Shown in pieces: positions 34,991 through 47,448 of a DNA stretch of 64,000 nucleotides. How positions within the stretch are numbered: position 1 is the stretch's first letter; the number at the start of each line of letters is the position of its first letter. Origin of the DNA: Adenanthera pavonina (taxonomy: Eukaryota; Streptophyta; Magnoliopsida; Fabales; Fabaceae); NCBI GenBank assembly GCA_026686845.1, contig JAIVEN010000014.1, positions 28,108,001-28,172,000 on the forward strand, given 5' to 3'. Under the pieces are notes generated by a model. It saw only the letters and a program-made list of their open reading frames with translations. It ran no database searches and had not been told where the DNA came from. The position numbers were made by a program, and so were the translations under genes.

Positions 34991-37277
34991 TTCAAAAAAT
35001 GAATGTAGGGAGTGCATTTAGAAAGGAAAAAAGTGATTTAGTGTAATTATGAGATGTGGACCTTATACATAATCACATTTTCTTATATCACTCTTTTTTT
35101 CTAATACATGAATATATGATTATAGAAGATCCCATTTGTATTTTCTTCTCTTTTCTTTATTGCCACATAAAAATTATTATTTGTTTTTTGTTGCATTATT
35201 TGCCTATGTGCTTGTGAGGTCTAAAATTAATAACCCATAAATAATGAGGGGAAAGATAGGAGATCTTATAAGTATATTTGGTTTCTGGAAATGATGTATC
35301 CTTGCAAATTATCTATGTTTCTTATACATCTCCCTTTATCTTAGTCTTTCACTCTTCCTTGTTGTTCCTCGACAACCATTTCGATATATATCTTTGATGT
35401 ATGAGGTCAAATACATTTGATTCTTGACAATGACTTGAATGAAGTAGGAGGTTACCTTATGAATAACAAACCAAAAATGCTTGTATTTAATTAATATCAT
35501 TTAATTTTTATGAGTGCAATCAATTGATATCATTAACACTTGTTAGGAGGTTAAACAAAGAGGAGGGAATAGAAAGGATGGAAGCAAGAAGGTATTTGAG
35601 TCATATTTATGAAATATATAGAATAACAAGTTTTTATTTTGGAAGATGAACAATTTCTATCTCTTAAATTCATCAATCATATTCTCTAGACTTTACTAAG
35701 ACATCCATCATGTATAAAAAATGGCAGCAAACATATATAGCTAGAAATTTTGAGTTATCTCAGAAATTTAATTAAAAAAAAGGATTGTAGTGACATTATA
35801 GTGTAACTTCTAAACTCTCATTGGTGGATTACTTTAATTTGCATTTGATTCTCACAAAAACTTGGCTATAAGTTGACTAAATGAACTCTTATTTTTGTAA
35901 GCCTATTGTTCATGGATGACATTGTCAAAATATGTATTTTCCCTAAACTATTGTCATTGATAAGGATCTAATATTTCACCCTCAAAATCACAACCATAAC
36001 AAAAGTGCTTAGTAATTGTTTGGAAGCTATTTTCCTTGCTTGACTAATGACCAATCCATGCAATGGGTGAAATGGTTAGGTTCAGCCACACAAGTTTAGC
36101 TATTGGAATGACAACATTTGATGTTTGTGTTTGGAGTTATGCATGCATCCATTACACTTGCCATATCCATTTAATGAGCTTATGGATCAAAGCTCCAACA
36201 AAAGGCAAGTCACCAATATGTTGCTTAAGCAAAACTTGTCCAAATCTCAAAATATGATGGTGTAGACCACTAACATAAACATAACTAGAAAGCTTCAGGA
36301 AGAGGATTTTGTTGAAGTTGCAACCATTCAGGAAGAATGTACTTAATAACTATTCTTCTCATAAGTTAGCTACAAGATTCTAAGTCCTCACAAGATCCTT
36401 CAAAGAAAGTACTTGAAGACATTTTGTTTTCCTTAGGGTCCTATTTAGTATGTAGGAATCCTGAGCATGAAAATAGAAATGGAAATGGATTTCGGGTTTG
36501 AGAATGTTTGGTAGTCCAAAATTATGATTACCAAGGAATCCAATCCAAGCAAAAAAAAATTTGCATATGATTCCATCATCATCACAATGGAATTGGCTAA
36601 TTTCTTGGAATCTGTATGGACAAACATCCCTACCCTTATCTCCTTCTCATTTTCATCCATTGTCTTCTTGTCCATTGTTACAACCTGCATCTTATCATCT
36701 TGGGCATGTATATGATTTATGGAAAGGGACTAGGATCAAAGGAACATGTGAAAAATGGAGCACAAAGGAAAAAGGAGGTAGAAGCACTCCATGTCGTGGA
36801 GGTGTTCCTCCGTGCCACAGCAAGAGCATGTAGTTGGGTTAGTAGGCTCAAGTCAAAGAATAATGGTGCCCTGGTGCCATAATCCTTTGCTACGGCATCA
36901 GTCAAAAAGCTTTGCTAGGATTCGGTACTTAGAGGTGGAGAATGAAATTTCGATGCCATAGGAAGCTTGAATCAACAAGGTATAATGGTTTCTTCATATT
37001 TTCCTCCTTTCTCACCGATTGTTTTTGGATATTCTGATGTGTGATTGTGATTTCTGAGATTTAGTGAGTTTCTAACAATTAGATTGTTTTTAATTGCCTT
37101 AATGAAGTGTTGTTTAGTATTTGCAAGTCTTGGGTGCTGATTTTGGGTGTTTGAGTTATGATTTTCTACAAGCTATAACCTATAAATTTGGGATTTCTTA
37201 TGATATTTGAATTGTATGGGCTTACAGTTAGTTTTGGAAGTTGATTTGAGTAAAATGATGAATAGGTAAGTGATAAG
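34991..37277. other. No gene recognised
   Basis: AT-rich DNA after the TNL relic. Short frames (36063-36257, 36561-36833) have no recognisable similarity. The stretch from about 36436 (GGGTCCTATTTAGTATG) looks like the edge of a small DNA element, but no matching right end was found. Confidence 0.45.
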
Positions 37278-37887
37278 CGTAATATCCCTAATTTGCTGAA
37301 TATCATAAAATGTAAAAGTCTAGGGTAAAATATGAGATACAGTAATATATGTGAAAAAGGGTAAAAAAATCATTTTTCGGGTTAGAAGAGTAAAATTAAA
37401 AAATTTCATTTAAGTCTTGGGAAAGAGAATTATTTACATTTTAGTTCTTGGCAAAAATTATGAAAAAGGACAAGAAAGAATGAAAATTCACATTTTTGCC
37501 CTAGTTAAAGGTAATTTTGTAATTATTAAAAATTTATGTCAGACTGAAACTTAGGATATACTAAACCCCATGGGACAATGCATTGGACTTAGTGGAATCA
37601 ATTCAAAAAAATTTAGATTTTAGAATGCAGTAGAAATTATACTGTAAAAATAAAGATATTGTAAGCCCCACAAAAATTTAAAAAGTAAAAGGAAAATTAT
37701 GTGAACCTTATACAGATGTTTTAGGACAGAGGACATTAAAGTAAACACAAATACAAAATTATTTTAATCATGTATCCATAAAGTAATTCAATACTATAAA
37801 AAAAAGTAACTTTATCGGTCCAGACATAAAATAACTGGTACAGGACATAATTGGATTAAGGAAAATATCCAATATTTCGAACAATAA
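37278..37887 (+). mobile_element. Truncated copy (F) of the large LTR-like element E
   Basis: It starts GTAATATCCCTAATTTG, corresponding to GTAACATCCCAATTTTG at 7777, and follows element E for about 600 bp with many substitutions. Shared landmarks are TTTTTGCCC, AAAATTTATGTCA(A/G)ACTGAA, TGTGAACCT and ATCCATAAAGT. Similarity stops near 37870, where a copia LTR begins. This confirms that element E is a repeat family rather than unique sequence. Confidence 0.65.
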
Positions 37888-38145
37888 TGTTGGAGTATGT
37901 GTGTGTGTGTGTGTGTTAAAATAAAAAGTCTCACATTGCTCAAATTGGTGGAAGCCTTAATGTATAAATATTAAGAAGTAAATTAGAGCAAGTAAAAGGG
38001 CCAAGGGAAGGAGAGGTCTCAGCATACACAACAACAGGTCAACATAAGTCAAATTATTTTGCAGAAAATTAGCTTACTTGAAAACCTTTCTTTTTCCTAG
38101 TTTCGGTTTTAACTTAATGGTTTACCAAAAAATCTTTCTTTATCA

Positions 38146-38154
38146 TGGTATCAG
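38146..38154 (+). other. Primer-binding site (initiator tRNA-Met) of the truncated copia element
   Basis: TGGTATCAG lies directly after the LTR end. This is the standard complement of the 3' end of initiator methionine tRNA used to prime minus-strand DNA synthesis in plant copia elements. It fixes the LTR border and the element's orientation. Confidence 0.8.
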
Positions 38155-38559
38155 TTTTGATTCATTCCAAGCTTCCATTTTAACGTTGGACCTTATTGCT
38201 TTGATTAAATCATTTCTTCCTCTCTCATCTGCTAACGTTCAAAACAGACACCTTAATTACCTTCAAAATTGACACCTTAATTGTCCTGAACGGCACCAAC
38301 ATTCATGTGATTCCTACCTATAAAAGGTAGTGCTTGGAACATGTCCAAATCGCACCAAGCGCCTGCACTCTTCTTCTCTCATCTCACTTTGGATTTCTTC
38401 TATTTTTGCTATTCTGTTTCCTTGCTCTGGCTAAAAGGGTCTGCTTAATCCTAGAGGGTTGCCATCTTGTGAAGGAATAACTCTTAAGGACAGTGTCAAT
38501 TGGCACGACTTGGACTATATTATCTAACGTGTTCTTCTACTGCAGCTAACAATTTACAG

Positions 38560-39470
38560 AGTCACACCTCGGTGGTCGTAACCCTAATTCTGATGGTGCT
38601 AACCCTGCTAATCATGTTAACATTGTGGCTGCAAGTTATGGTGGTTCTGGAAGCCACATTCTCACTGTTGTTCCTACCATGCCGATGCCTAAACCATTCC
38701 CGGATATATCCAAGATTAAGGTGTTTAACAGGAAGAACTTTAAGAGGTGGTAGGAGTGAATCTTTTCTATCCTAGACATGCATGGAGTTGTAGTGATACT
38801 GACCTAGTCCAAGCCTATTCCTAATGTTGACCAAAACCAGAGAACTACATGGAAATATGCTAATAAGGTCTGTAGACACACAATTATAAGCACTTTATCT
38901 AACGAACTGTTCGATGTGACTGTGTCTACAAGGAGGCAAACATAATCTGAGACTCATTGATAGCTAAGTACACTGCTAAAGATACTGGCAAATAGAAGTT
39001 CGTCATCACAAATTTCTACAAATGGGAGATAACGAAGGACAAGGACATTAAGATGCAAATAAATGAGTATCATAAGCTGCTGGAAGAGCTGCGTGCTAAA
39101 AAAATCAACCTTTCTGATGAGTTCATTGCTGGGATAGTAATCAAGAAGCTACCAGAATCGTGGAAGGACTATAAACAACAACTGAAATACAAACAAAAGC
39201 AACTATCTCTGTTAGACCTCACTCCTCATATATCATTGAGGATACTAACCAGAGGGAAAGTCAAGCTACAAAAGGAAAGAAGTTGGCTTCCAAAGCAAAC
39301 CTGGTGGAGACACAATCTCATGATAAGAGGTATGGTTCTAAATCAAATAATGATTCTAAGAAAAAGACTAATTACAAACCCAAAGATTTTAACCCCAAGT
39401 TCAAGAAGAAAGGTAACTATTTTGTCTATGGAAAACTAGGCCATCATGTTATTCAGTGCAAGAAGAGGGC
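38560..39470 (+). pseudogene. Copia gag (capsid and zinc knuckle), broken
   Basis: Reading through several frames gives a typical copia gag: a PFPDISKIKVFNRKNFKRW segment (about 38690-38752), then from 39053 a UBN2-like stretch with LLEELRAKKINLSDEFIAG and KKLPESWKDYKQQLKYK. The nucleocapsid zinc knuckle (about 39418-39465) reads Y-G-K-L-G-H-H-V-I-Q-C, so the first two cysteines of the CCHC signature are not in place. Stops are present near 38752, 38804 and 38949. Confidence 0.75.
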
Positions 39471-40085
39471 TAAAAATGACAACCCTCCTAAGCCAAAAGC
39501 AAATTTAGTTGAAGGAGATGACAAAGATGAGATTATCACTACGGTCATTTCACAAGCCCTACTTGTCTCTGATGTGAGGAAATATGTTGCAGACTCTGGG
39601 GCTACCAGGCACATTTGTGCTAACAAAGAAATGTTCACCTCTTATAATCTTGCTAAGGAAGGGGACGATTATGTTTACCTTGCTGATTCTCAAATTGCAA
39701 AGGTTATGGGGAAAGGAAAGGTTGAACTCAAGCTCACATCTGAAAAGACCTTGACACTTAATGATGTTCTTCATGTACCTGATATTAGAGAAAATTTAGT
39801 TTCTGTAGCTTTGTTGGGAAAAGCGGTTAAAGTGTCATTTGAGTCTAACAAGATTGTGATGATAAAGAATAATGTGCTTGTGGGTAAGGGTTATTGTAAC
39901 TAAGGGTTGTTTATACTTGATGTTGCTATGAATGATAATGCATCATCTTCTGCTTACTCGCATGTGTTTATGATTGATTCTTTTGATGTGTGGCATGCTC
40001 GATTAAGACACATGAGTAAACCTTATATAAAGAAAATATGACAACTTGATTTAATTTCAATAGTTAAAGATGATTATTTAAAGTG
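39471..40085 (+). pseudogene. Copia protease and GAG-pre-integrase fragment
   Basis: The frame ending at 39903 contains the aspartic protease signature VADSGATRHIC (about 39584-39616), here with an intact D-S-G, followed by LNDVLHVPDIRENLVS, a conserved segment of copia pol. Beyond the stop, FDVWHARLRHMS (about 39983-40018) marks the integrase N-terminal zinc region. Similarity ends at about 40085. Confidence 0.8.
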
Positions 40086-41672
40086 TGCTAGCAGAAGATG
40101 ATGCATTGCAGCCTCAATATCATGCACTGCATTATCAAGTTCAGGGGAGGCTAGCATGAAAGGACTTGGAGGCTCAAGTGTAGGAGACATGACAGGCTCA
40201 AAGAATCCTGGCTGAGGTGGAGCTGAAGTGGAGGGAATGGCACTCAGGATGTCTTTATATGCATCAGCCACCACTTTCATATTCCTTGCCAACTGATGTA
40301 TCTAGTCTTATAGATGGGAAAACTTGGCACTTTGCTCATCTCTGATGCTAAGCATGAGTATAGACAGATTGTCATATAACTCAGTAATCTTGGTTGGCTT
40401 TACTCGAGTAGATATAGTTGATGGTATTTGAGCCTGAGTAGGCTGAGATGGAGATGGGACTGGCTGATAAGGCTGAGGTATGGATTTTGCAGCAGCCTCA
40501 GAGGTTCCTTCTTACTGTTGGGAGGCTTCTTCATTAAAGAAAAGGTCTTCAGTCTTTCCAGCTCCCTTTCTAATCCATCTTCCATCTTTCTTCTCTATTC
40601 TCATCCTTTGCAGTTATTCTTCTTTGAAGATTTTAGTAGGCTTTCCTTTTCCTTTCTCAAGATGTTGGACTTGTGCATACTGAAGTATCTTAGAGATAAT
40701 TGCTGCATAGGGAAGGATGGAATCTTTCCTTTGATCTCTTACCTTGATCATGCGTTGGAGGATGATGTGTCCCATGTTGATAAGGTTCCCACGTATAATA
40801 GCTGCCATCACATGTGCTTCAGCTCTTGTAATCATATTGAAACTGCCTCCTTTGTTGAAGATAATCCTGGACACAATATAGTATAGGATCCTGACTTGAG
40901 CACTGAGGTCAGTAGGCTTCAGCCCTGTTCTCTTTTCTTCTGAACATACGGTTCAAAATTGTGCTTTCCTTGTAGTTCAGAAAAGGCCCTCCTTCTTCAT
41001 TAGTAGTTTCAGCCTCATCCATATACCTTGAGTCTGTAATGTCAATCTTCAAGCCGTCTTGCCTTGGAATTTCTAAAACCTCATTAAAGGTTTCATCTGT
41101 TAGCCAGATGGTCATTGACCTCATATTCACTTCCCACTTTTTCTTCTTGCTATCAAATTTCAGAGAGGCATACCAGGTTTTGACTACATCATCATCATAT
41201 CTTTCCAGTATTTCTTACAAATTTTTGTATCTTATCATCCATAGCCCAATATCAAAGTTGTTAGAAACTAGGAATTCTTTCAAATTTACGCAGTGAGGCT
41301 TGATTACCTTTTTGCTGACAAATTTGGTAGTGTATTCTCCAAGAATATGAGCATTGCTCCATAGTGGCAGTGAGGTCAGTTGATATTCTCCAGATTCAGT
41401 GTTGGAGGAGGAGGAAGAAGCAGCAGTGACAAGAGTGGCCGGAACAATAGGCTCAGCTTTCTTCGAAGGAGAGGGTGCAGATTTCTTCGAGTTTGCTCTT
41501 GGAGTAGTTTTCTGCTTTTGGAGGGAGTTGCCTTGCTGGATTCTCCTTTTCTTTTCTGAGTTTCACTCTCCTTGGAGGCATATTGAGATTTTACAGACCT
41601 CTTTGGCCGTGACTCTCCCTTCCCTACTTTTGGATTCTTGACTCTTGCCATTCTCATTGAGGAATGATTCAA
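40074..41672 (-). pseudogene. Extra ORF downstream of pol (Sirevirus env-like position / 'plant transposon protein' type)
   Basis: Frames 41672-41376, 41130-40909, 40874-40614, 40585-40400 and 40292-40074 read as one broken protein of about 500 residues. It has a short basic, Lys/Ser/Thr-rich N-terminus, a central globular part (IWLTDETFNEVLEIPR; AEAHVMAAIIRGNLINMGH) and a Pro/Ser/Gln-rich tail. This resembles the family annotated as putative plant transposon protein, and it sits where Sireviruses carry an envelope-like ORF. No clear signal peptide or membrane segment is visible, so an envelope role is not supported. Function is unknown. Confidence 0.6.
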
Positions 41673-41809
41673 AAAGATGTAAATATTGGGTTTTTAAGGT
41701 GCGAAAAGAAGTTTAATTGGTGAGAAATAAAGGTTCACGAACGGAGTTAATGAGAATTAAGGAGAGAATTTGAATAGACTTGAGAGAGAGACGAATTGAG
41801 TTGCGTCTG

Positions 41810-42420
41810 TTCAGAGGACGACCTTTGGTTTTAACATATGTAACCGCTAAACAGACAAATTTTGAAAGGTCAAAATTCAAACTTCGAGCAGTTACAAGTT
41901 AATCTATTCAGCAAGACTTACTGACAGATGAACTTTTACTTGGAAGTTCGTCTGATAGAGACTTGATTTGGAAACAATGGATGAACAGACAAACTTTGCT
42001 TCAACAAAGTTCAAACTTCAAAAAAACCCAGCAATTACCAATTATGAACAAAACAAGCAACAAACGAACTTTATTTATGAAAATTCATCTTTCAGAGAAC
42101 CAATAAAGTGAACATGTTACAACAAACGAATTTTGATTCAAAAATTCAAATTTTAACATTTTGTAAAGAATTTTCAACATACGTATTTTGAGAAATGGAG
42201 ATTCGTACAATAGTCATGTTGAACAGAGACTATATTTGCATTTCATTTTTGAAATTTCAAATTTCTGTTGTTCAACAGGCGAATTTCAAAGGATAGAAGA
42301 GTACTGTTACAGTGTGTAGCCAACTGAAATTCGTCTGATGGGCATCCAAATTTGAATTTTAAGCATGCTAACTTCTTCAAAAATGCAGTTTAATCACGGA
42401 TATTCATCTAATAAACATCT
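41810..42420. repeat. GACGAA / TTCGAA-type motif array between pol and the extra ORF
   Basis: Variants of the LTR motifs (ACAGACAAATTTTG, AACAAACGAATTTTGATTC, AAATTCAAATTT, GTTCAAACTTC) recur across this spacer. It lies between the end of RNase H (42644) and the start of the extra ORF (41672). The same motif family therefore occurs both in the LTRs and in an internal position before a second coding unit, which suggests a common cis-acting role or a recombination hotspot. Confidence 0.6.
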
Positions 42421-42643
42421 AAAATGTGAATTTCAACTTTCTGAACTTACATAACAAATCTAGATGCTCAAGGCTTTCTTTTTCATATTTTGGTTGTGCC
42501 TTCCATATTAGCTCCATTATATGGTTCCATTATCATTTGAACTTGTGAGAAGCACCTGTAACTTATATCAAACATACTCCGATGCTAAAGTTAGAATTGA
42601 TTCAATGTCAGAAACTTTAATTTAGATAGATATAAGGACATAC

Positions 42644-43837
42644 TTATAGTTCACTGGGATTTACCATACCTAATTCTCTTTTGATTTTACAATGTCTATC
42701 TTCTGGAAGGGGCTTTGTCAGAAAGTCAGCAACTTGATCCTCGGTAGGGATGTATTCTAATCTGATTTCTCCTTTCAGAACATGGTCCCTTATAAAGTGA
42801 TGCCTAACTTCAATATGCTTTGTCCTTGAATGCATGATAGGATTCTTTGTGATGTTGATAGCACTTTGGTTGTCACACATTATTGGGATTTCCTTCATCT
42901 CAAACTCACGATCTTCAAGCTATTGCTTCATCCAATAACTTGGGCACAACAGCTGCTAGCTGTAACGTACTCAGCTTTTACAGTGGATAGAGTCACACTA
43001 TTTTGCTTCTTGCTGAACCATGAAACCAAGGATCCTCCAAGGAACTGACATGTTACACTTGTGCTTTGTCTGTCAGTTTTGGATCCACCAAAATTAGCAT
43101 CAGTGTATCCAATGAGATCTTCTCCATTGCCCTTTGGGTACCAAAGTCCTATTTGTGATGTTCCAATTATATATCTGAAGATGCGTTTCACAGCAGTTGC
43201 ATGGGTTTCTTTGGGATATGATTGGAATCTTGCACACATATAGACACTAAACATGATATCAGGTCTGCTAGCTGTTAGGTATAGTAGAGATCCAATCATT
43301 CTTCTGTATTGGGTTATGTCAAAAATTTTTCCTCCTTCATCCATATCAAGCTTAGTTGCAGTAGCCATAAGAGTTCCCATTGGCTTGGCTTTTTCCATGC
43401 CAAACTTTTTCAATAGCTCTTTCAGATATTTTGATTGGTTGAGGAAGATATCATCAACACATTGCTTAATTTGCAGTCCAAGGAAGAAGTTAAGCTCACC
43501 CATCATTGACATTTCAAATTCACCCTGCAATAGCTTAGAGAAATTCTTGCAAAGAGATTCATTAGTAGCACCAAATATAATATCATCAACATAAATTTGA
43601 ACAATAAATAAATCTTTTTTTTCTTTCTTAGTGAACAAAGTAGTATCTACTTTTCCTCTATTGAATCCCTTTTCAGTTAGAAAGTTGCTTAGCCTTTCAT
43701 ACCATGCTCTAGGAGCTTGTTTTAAACAGTAAAGAGCTTTCTTTAGTTTATAAACATGGTTTGATTTTGTAGAGTCCTCAAAGCCTGGAGGTTGGTCTAC
43801 ATAAACTTCTCCCATGATATATCCATTCAAAAATGCA
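42644..43837 (-). pseudogene. Copia reverse transcriptase (3' part) and RNase H
   Basis: Frame 43837-42928 carries reverse transcriptase from shortly after the nested LTR: YVDQPPGFED, KKALYCLKQAPRAWY, and the catalytic IYVDDIIFG box with both aspartates. RNase H follows with SLLYLTASRPDIMFSV, GYTDANFGG and, after a shift at about 42899-42927, MCDNQSAINITKNP and RTKHIEVRHHF, ending EL-stop at 42644. Domain content is nearly complete but the frame is broken. Confidence 0.9.
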
Positions 43838-43842
43838 CTTTT

Positions 43843-45504
43843 TATTAGATAAGCTGGCTTCCTAAGAGGGGGTAAATTGAGAAGATTAAAAATTTTTCTA
43901 CAAAACGTCAAGAAAGTGAAGAAAGCAAAGGGTGATGGTAAAATAGAGTATAAATGAATGAACAGTAAAAGTACTAGTAGGGGAGAGAAGACTCAAATAT
44001 TTATCCTGGTTCGGTCTCTCAACTTGACCTAGATCCAGTCCCCAAGTCACCACTTGAGATTTTCCACTATTTTGCAAGAATTCAGTGGGCTTCTTGCAAA
44101 TGCCACAGTACAGCGTTGATGCTTTGTTTCTAGAGTTCACACTTTCTCTCTTTACACTCTCACTAAGTGCTTCCTCAATACCTTGTGATATCCCCTCACA
44201 AGAAAATCTTTCTTTTAGATGAAGATAAGATTGTTTACAATGAATAAACTCTCTTAATCAGAGTGTATATGAAAGTTAAGGTACAAAGAATGAAGTATAT
44301 GAGAGGAAGAGACTTTGAGTAGATGATTTTACAGAGTTTCGGTATATACGAAGTTAAAATCGTTACCCATATCTTCAAATGAAGTTCTATTTATAGATTT
44401 CTGCCCCAACTATACATTAGAAACAAGATCTAGCCGTTAGAGATGTTACCCAACAGTTACACTAAGAAACTATGCATTTACCAACCACATTTAATGCTTC
44501 TGACACTCCAAGTTCAAATTTCAGTTGGTCAACAAACAAATTTCGCAGAAACTGAAAGCTACAGCCTTTAACGTTGAACTCTCGAAGTTCATCTGTTATG
44601 AAACAAAATTCAAATTTTCATCTTTAGAAAATGATTTTATGTTGGAACATACGAATTTTCATGTTGAAAGTCTTTCTGTTAAGTGTGAACAATAATTTCA
44701 TTTTGCTACAGTCCTTTCGAAATTCAAATTTTGGAACCCAAAATTCGTCTTTCAGTAGCTGGTTTAATAATGCACAGTAGTTCATCTTATTCAAAATTCG
44801 AATTTTCAAAGGGCAAAATTCGTCTGTCAGAGAGACCTCTTTTCAGACTTACTTCAAAGTTTGAATTTATTAATACTGTCATTCGTATGTCAATATATCA
44901 TTATAATAGACTCACAAGCTTTGTTTATGAAATTTGAATTTTCATATTCAAAGTTTGTCTATCAGTGAGCAATTTTGAAGCCCTATCTAAACTTGGTTTC
45001 AGAAGAACTTTGACATATTCTCAGATTAATTTTTCAATTTTCATAAGTTGCATGTTATCTAAAATTTGAATTTTCAAAAGCTAAAGTTAATCTGCCAAAT
45101 AAAGCTCTTTTCAGACACGTATCAAAATTCAAATCTCTCAAGTCAAAATTCATCTGTCAGAGAAGCATCTCCTCAGACTTATTCAGTTTTAATACGAAAT
45201 TTGAATTTCCAAAGCCAAAGTTCGAATTTTCAAAACAGCAGATCAGTATAAACCTTTCAAACTTCGTCTGTTGGTGGGTGTTTTTCAAATATCCCTTGAA
45301 TTAACATAGAATCAAGGTTTTAAAACATCTTTTCACCAAATCAAAGTCTTTTACTCAAATTAAAACATTACTAAACATTTTATATCTATTCTTGCACTGA
45401 TTTTTCTATAATTCCTTCACTTGAAACCTTTTGTGCACCTTTGATATCTTTATTCCAAGCTCTTGAAGGTTGGTTTGGAATCATCAAAACACTTGACTCA
45501 AACA
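43843..45504 (-). mobile_element. Solo LTR B, 1,662 bp, inserted in the reverse transcriptase of the sibling element
   Basis: Minus-strand start TGTTTGAGTCAAGTG at 45504 and end ATCTAATA at 43843. It is flanked by the perfect 5-bp duplication AAAAG (45509-45505 and 43842-43838). The host reverse transcriptase reading resumes exactly across the duplicated site, so this is a clean insertion. The absence of internal sequence shows later LTR-LTR recombination. Being nested, this LTR is younger than its host element. Confidence 0.95.
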
Positions 45505-45872
45505 CTTTTCACATCCATTTGATATAACATTATGTTTTTCATGCATGCATATGCCAACAAGATTCTAATTGCTTCTAATCTTGCAACCGGAGTAAAGGTC
45601 TCCTCAAAATCAATACCTTCTTCTTGATTATATCCTTTGGCAACTAGTCTTGCTTTATTTCTTATTATTGTTCATGATTCATTAAGTTTATTTCTAAAGA
45701 CCCATTTAGTGCCAATGATAAGGTGATTTTTAGATCTAGGCACTAAATCCCAAACTTGATTTCTTTCAAACTGATTTAATTCATCTTGCATGGCCAGAAT
45801 CCAGTATTCATCAGTTAAGGCTTCTTTAGCACACTTAGGTTCAATTTGAGAAATAAAAGCACAGTTGATCAT
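45505..45872 (-). pseudogene. Copia reverse transcriptase (5' part)
   Basis: Frame 45872-45672 begins the reverse transcriptase domain (EALTDEYWILAMQDELNQF, LVPRSKNHLIIGTKWVFRNK). After a stop it continues to the insertion point with [15 protein letters not shown] and [14 protein letters not shown] visible in the same direction. It is interrupted by solo LTR B. Confidence 0.88.
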
Positions 45873-46823
45873 CTAATCCCTTAGCTGTTTTCTGGTTTTA
45901 ACTCTCTCTTGAACATCCCCAATCACTTGATCAACAGGATAATTCCTTTGATATCGCCAAGCTTTGGGAAGTTCTTGAGATATATCTTCATTATTCTCAT
46001 CCTCAAAGTCTTTCTCCTCAATATCTTCCTCTATGTTAATAGATTCAGATATTTTTGGAGGCTCAGTTTTACCTTCTTCAGAAATATCTAAGTTCTTAAA
46101 ATTCAAAATAAGCTCATCTTCATCAATGACATGCTTGGAAACTGTTTCATTTTCAATAAACACAACATGCACAGATTCCTCTACAGATTTAGTCTTCTTA
46201 TTGAAAATTCTATATGCTTTACTCCTATTAGAATAGCCCAGAAATATACCTTCATCAAATTTGGCATCAAACTTACCCAAATTCTCCTTTCCATTGTTGT
46301 GGATGAAATATTTATAATCGAACACATGCAAATGTGAAAGGTTTGGCTTCTTTCCTTTTTACAGCTCATAAGGAGTCTTCCCCAAAATTGGTCTGATGTA
46401 GGCTCTGTTAATGATGTAACTTGCTGTGTTTACTGCATTAGCCCAGAATACTTGAGAGATTTCCTTTTGATTCAGCATTGCTCTTGCCATTTCTCCAATT
46501 GTTCTGTTCTTCCTTTCCACCAATCCATTCTGCTGAAGAGTTCTTGGAGCTGAGAAGTTGTGATCAATTCCATGTTCATCACAGTACTCCAGAAAGCATG
46601 AATTTTCAAACTTTCCTCCGTGGTCAGACCTGATAGACACAATAGAAATACCCTTCTCATTTTGCACTTTCTTAGCTAAGGTTACAAATGCATCAAAGGT
46701 TTTACTTTTGGAAGAAAGAAACAAGGTCCAGGTAAATCTAGAGTAATCATCCACAATCACAAGAACAAACAAATTTCCACTAATGCTTTTTACTCTAGAT
46801 GGACCAATCAGATCCATATGCAA
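45873..46823 (-). pseudogene. Copia integrase core and C-terminal region
   Basis: Frame 46823-46359 holds the integrase catalytic core: MDLIGPSRVKSISGN, VDDYSRFTW, RSDHGGKFEN and QQNGLVERKNRT supply the D-D-E residues. Frame 46331-45873 continues with the conserved FLGYSNRSKAYRIFN segment and an acidic linker. A stop and frameshift near 46335-46358 separate the two. The N-terminal HHCC part (about 46900-47050) is degraded. Confidence 0.9.
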
Positions 46824-47101
46824 TAGTTGCAGTGGTCTAGATGTCGTGACTACATTTTTAGATTTAAAAGATGATTTAGTTCGTTTTCCTTTAAGGCATG
46901 CATCACATTCTTTGTCTTTTTCAAAAGAGATTTTTGGTAAGCAGTGATTAACTCATTCTTAACCAGTTTTGACAGTTGGTTCATATTAACATGCACTAAT
47001 CTTCTATGCTACATCCAACTATCATTATCCTGACTAATCAAACAGACAGAATCTAAGGAAGAAAGTTCATCAAGATCAATAGTACAGCAGATACCATCCC
47101 T

Positions 47102-47398
47102 TTAAACCTTGAGGATTACTTTGTGATCACTTTTTCGGATGACTAGGAAAAATTTTGAGTCAAATAGTACCCAATTACCTTTGTCACATGTCTGACTCAC
47201 ACTTAGCATATTGTGATTGAGACCAATTATAAACAGCACCTCTTCAATAGATGTCTCTGGATTCTTACTCATAATTCCAATTCCAACTATTTTGCCGTAT
47301 TGATCACCTCCAAAGGTCACCTTTCCTCCCTTTCTGTCTTTAAAGGTGATGAACTTCTCCTTATCACCAGTCATGTGACTTGAGCAGGAATTGTCCAT
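47102..47398 (-). pseudogene. Copia aspartic protease
   Basis: The frame opens with MDNSCSSHMTGDKEKF, corresponding to the family's D-S-G-C-S-x-H-M-T-G-D box. Here the triplet is D-N-S, so the active site is altered. It continues with VTFGGDQYGKIVGIG and VLFIIGLNHNMLSVSQ, the usual retropepsin and linker landmarks. Its position between gag and integrase matches copia order. Confidence 0.88.
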
Positions 47399-47448
47399 AT
47401 ACCATTTGTTGCTCTTTCTTGCTTTAAGACAGATCTACAAAACAAAGT

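Larger units (their letters stand above)
37888..40085 (+). mobile_element. Truncated Ty1/copia element: 5' LTR, PBS, gag, protease
   Basis: A probable 5' LTR (37888-38145, about 258 bp) begins TGTTGGAGTATG, includes AAAAGTCTCACATTGCTC and ends ATCA. It is followed at once by TGGTATCAG. Gag, a damaged zinc knuckle, protease and the GAG-pre-integrase region follow in several frames. Coding similarity stops at about 40085 at an abrupt junction with the oppositely oriented Sirevirus-like element. No 3' part is present in the window. Confidence 0.8.

Noticed and set aside
36445..36905. Overlapping short open frames on both strands
   Set aside because: No frame resembles a protein. The region looks like part of a small DNA element.
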